A stretch of DNA of 64,000 nt from Nannobrachium achirus (taxonomy: Eukaryota > Chordata > Actinopteri > Myctophiformes > Myctophidae): the NCBI GenBank assembly GCA_963921795.1, contig OY997642.1:29981837-30045836 (forward strand), in the 5' to 3' direction. Positions 60,915-64,000 of this stretch are shown in pieces; position 1 is the first letter of the stretch; each line of letters begins with the position of its first letter. The translations under genes and the position numbers were made by a program. The notes beneath the pieces were generated by a model that was not told the DNA's origin, ran no database searches, and saw nothing but the letters and a program-made list of their open reading frames with translations.

Positions 60915-61719
60915 CTTGTGTCACTTGAAGGACAGGCAGACTGTATACCTTGATAATACTGGTTGGTTGGCAAATAGATTCAAGGTCCCTGCTTGTTTCA
61001 ATGTTTGGCCTCATACAACTTGTTGCAATGTTTGGCCTCATACAACTATTGTTTAGAGCCCTGGACTCTGGAGAGAGATCTATAAATACATATGTTGATG
61101 GTTTCAATAAATCTTTTCATTACACATTTAAGCCCTATACTGTATACTGTAGGCTACTGTACTTTGTTGTATATGACAAATAGCGAAAACATCCAATAGA
61201 CAACCGGTGTAGATTGGCAAACATTTTGAATTTCTGTTTAAAAAGAAATAATGGAATCTTTGGCAATGTTAACATTTTTGCCCAAAATTGGGACACCAGT
61301 TAGAAAAAGTAAAAAACATCCTGTCAGGATGAAATTGGGAAACATTCCTCTCAGGTTGCATCTTGCCCGTTGTTGGAACACAAGGAATGTGGTCACAAAT
61401 ATTATGAGAATGAAAATGAGTAGACTCTGGGGCTCTATTCAATGTCAAGTGAGTTCATGTTAAAAGGATAGTTCACCAAAAAATAACTTATTTCTTACCC
61501 CATGGGGACTTTAATTCATGGATATTTTTGCATTCCCAAGCCAATAATTTGATGGGGACACAACAAGCCTGCTTCCCTATCTGGAGACACAAAAGTCACA
61601 AATGATTGGCTTATATGCGACAAAAAAAAAAAAAAAAACATGAATTGATGTCAACATGTTTCGACTGGCTATGGTCTTCATCAGGGCGAGAACTGAGCCT
61701 TGCTTTTGTATTTTTAAAG

Positions 61720-61910
61720 ATTTGTTTTTTGGGGGGGGCCTTTATGCCTTCACTGACAGGACAGCAGACCAACAGGAAATGGGGGGGAGAGATGGGGAGC
61801 GACACGCGGCAAAGGCCCTCCGGATCCGGAATCGAACCGGCGACACCGCCAGCCATCCACGCCTACGTGGCAATGCCCAAGTGGCAGGCAGGCCAGTGGG
61901 CACCCCCTTG
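61720..61910 (-). mobile_element. tRNA-related SINE-like repeat
   Basis: On the minus strand a B box ggttcgattccgg (61826-61838 complement) precedes sequence typical of a very common fish repeat (plus: acaggaaatgggggggagag, tttatgcc). The A box is not obvious. Confidence 0.5.
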
Positions 61911-62374
61911 CTTTTGTATTTAATGAGATCTGTGCTAATATTAGTAATACTTTTAATATTGTGATCCTAGTAAAATACTAGTAAGCATGCACTGTAATGA
62001 CCACAACAGACATCCCAGCAGTAGTGGTGGATTACTGAACCGGCATACCGGGCCTATGCAGGCCCAGGGGTCACTCAGGGGGTCACACAGCTCAGCGTGT
62101 GACCCCCTCCTGAGTGTCAGAGGGATTTGTCATTCTTGTCAATAACAGAGCTCCTGCTGAAGATAAATTACTCCATACAATATGGGCCCCCACAATAAGG
62201 TGGCTTAAGCGTAACTCTTATGGTTGACAGCTGTGTTGATTGTTAATGATGTGCCGAGGCTTGAATTTACAGTAGTGGTTTACTTCTTCGGTTTCAAGCC
62301 AATTTCTCTCTGTCTCTGTCTCTCTTTAGCTGCCTGTCTCTACATCCTGGAGAGAGATAGAGCCAAGAGAGAGA

Positions 62375-62444
62375 GAAAGACACAGACACAGACACAGACA
62401 GAGACAGAGACAGAGACAGAGACAGAGACAGAGACAGAGACAGA
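62375..62444 (+). repeat. (CAGAGA)n microsatellite
   Basis: cagacacagaca then cagagacagaga units. Confidence 0.9.
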
Positions 62445-62596
62445 GTGAATGGATTGAATAAAGTACCGTTACAAAGTGATAAGATATGGTGTTCTACAGT
62501 AATACCTAGCTGGCTCCAAACCACACCCACTTCATCAGGCTTCAGTCTGATAATCAGGCTAATGGTGTTCCAGTCTGGAGAGAATAGAACATACCC

Positions 62597-62749
<153 letters not shown>

Positions 62750-62899
62750 CTGGAACTCTGTGTGTGTGTGTACTGTGTGTGTGTATATTATGGTACCTCC
62801 ATTGTTATATTCACTCTCTCAGTTCACTCTCAAATGCTCCTTCATTGTCATAATTTAGACTCTAGAGCAGTGGTTCTCAAAGTGGGATTTCTAAATGGA

Positions 62900-64000
62900 C
62901 CCTTACTGGGGTGCGGGTCCATTTGGTTCCAGCTTGCACACAAAATTATTTCACTCTGTGTTTTCTGTTTTGCACCTGTGATGAGACAATAAAGATAAAT
63001 AAACTTTGAAATTAAGAGGAACCAGGGTTGTGAAATACACCACAAGAAAATTAAGGATGACTTATAGAGAGAGACTAGAAAAATAAATCTGTATTTCTTT
63101 ACATGCTCACACATGCTTAAGAGCTCATAGTGCAAACGTGAAATACGTGCAAGTAGTTGATGGCTCATGACTAAACTCTAAACCTAACCCAAACAAACCC
63201 TGACTTTAACCCTACATGTAAGTAAGTCAGTGGGGAACTTGTGGAACATACATGTAGGACCTGGGGAACATAGGGATAACCCCGGAGTCGGACAGAGGTG
63301 AAGACAAGTGTAGGCTTGTTTATCTTCTGACATAGTTGGCCAAGTATTGAGCAACTTATTAATGTGTTTTTCTTTGTTCAGTACAAAATATGGATGTCTA
63401 ATTATGTTGGATGTCACAAAATACCAAGGCACACCTGGACTTGTCTCACAGCACACCAGTGTGCCTTGGTTGGCACAGGCCTTGGCACACCGTTTGAGAA
63501 CCACAACAGATGTAAAAGCTGCAAGATGGGACGGCCCAGTAGCATTTCATTAATGTCGGGCAGAAACCTTGTACCTTCATATTTCAACTTTTTAATGTTT
63601 TTTTTGTTGTAAATGAATGCCCTACTTCATCATACAAGCGTCACACAAAAGATCACCAAATTCGTCTGTCTTTCACATCATGTTACGATAAAGGGTTTGG
63701 ACTTTGGAGTAGGACTCGTGATTGACAGAACTGTCACGCTCCGGGAGACAATGTGCAGCTTTGACAGGTATGTTCAGACGGGGACTGGGAGTTTGAATAA
63801 ACATGTCAGACAAGTGTTCTGTGTGTAAATGCCAGGCACTCTAGGCATAAACCGGTCTGAGATTGACAGGGGACATGTACAGTGCAACTGTGTGTTGTCA
63901 ACGTAGGAATGGTATACATTGTTGTGGCACTGTATGAGGCTGGACGAGCAGGTCTCAGCCTGGCGGAGGTGTAGAGCTCAGCTGTGGCTGCTATGTTTTT
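62900..64000. other. interval with no recognised gene
   Basis: Contains an ACCTGGGGAACATAG fragment (63,175-63,280) and the truncated MITE copy 4. Nothing else supported to the window end. Confidence 0.5.
63555..63660 (+). mobile_element. TIR MITE, truncated copy 4
   Basis: gtcgggcagaaaccttgtac and ctacttcatcatacaagcgt match the left half of copies 1-3; the hairpin and right half are missing. Confidence 0.55.

Overview
The window looks like nuclear DNA of a teleost fish. It is AT-rich and intron-rich, carries many long CA/GT microsatellites, and is packed with fish-type transposon debris: hAT-like elements with 8-bp target duplications, TTAA-flanked elements, a Harbinger-like MITE, L2/CR1-like LINE 3' ends and tRNA-derived SINEs. 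Four protein-coding loci can be supported.

(1) 5.9-18.9 kb, plus strand: the 3' half of a junctophilin gene (best match jph1). It has four coding exons ending in the C-terminal membrane anchor, an intron just after the stop, and a long inferred 3' UTR. The MORN-repeat exons must lie left of the window. (2) 33.8-34.6 kb, minus: an intronless class A GPCR-like gene of unknown ligand. (3) 41.6-45.0 kb, minus: tmem70, a mitochondrial ATP synthase assembly factor, in three exons. (4) 54.9-60.6 kb, minus: a complete cyp7a1 (cholesterol 7-alpha-hydroxylase) in eight phase-consistent exons, with a TATA box and an LRH-1-type site upstream. The convergent order jph1 > < tmem70 agrees with what I recall of human 8q21. 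These genes act in unrelated processes (ER-plasma membrane junctions, mitochondrial assembly, bile-acid synthesis) and form no functional cluster.

The rest is mostly mobile and repetitive. The most striking structures are: (a) a short palindrome with core GATCTACAAGCTCACAACGC, present about 13 times as a whole hairpin and about 6 times as a half or decayed copy, inside unrelated transposon families, with stem bases that differ between copies but stay paired; (b) a 5.5-kb near-complete palindrome at 24,632-30,140 flanked by the direct repeat CAACAA, with a GC-rich core, a 1.73-kb hAT-like insertion and a later tandem duplication in one arm; (c) a cyp7a1 intron, lying inside what I recall as a single mammalian exon, that is more than half filled by a MITE carrying palindrome (a); (d) a minisatellite holding four perfect CArG boxes. 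No rRNA gene, convincing tRNA gene, CRISPR array or viral gene was seen.
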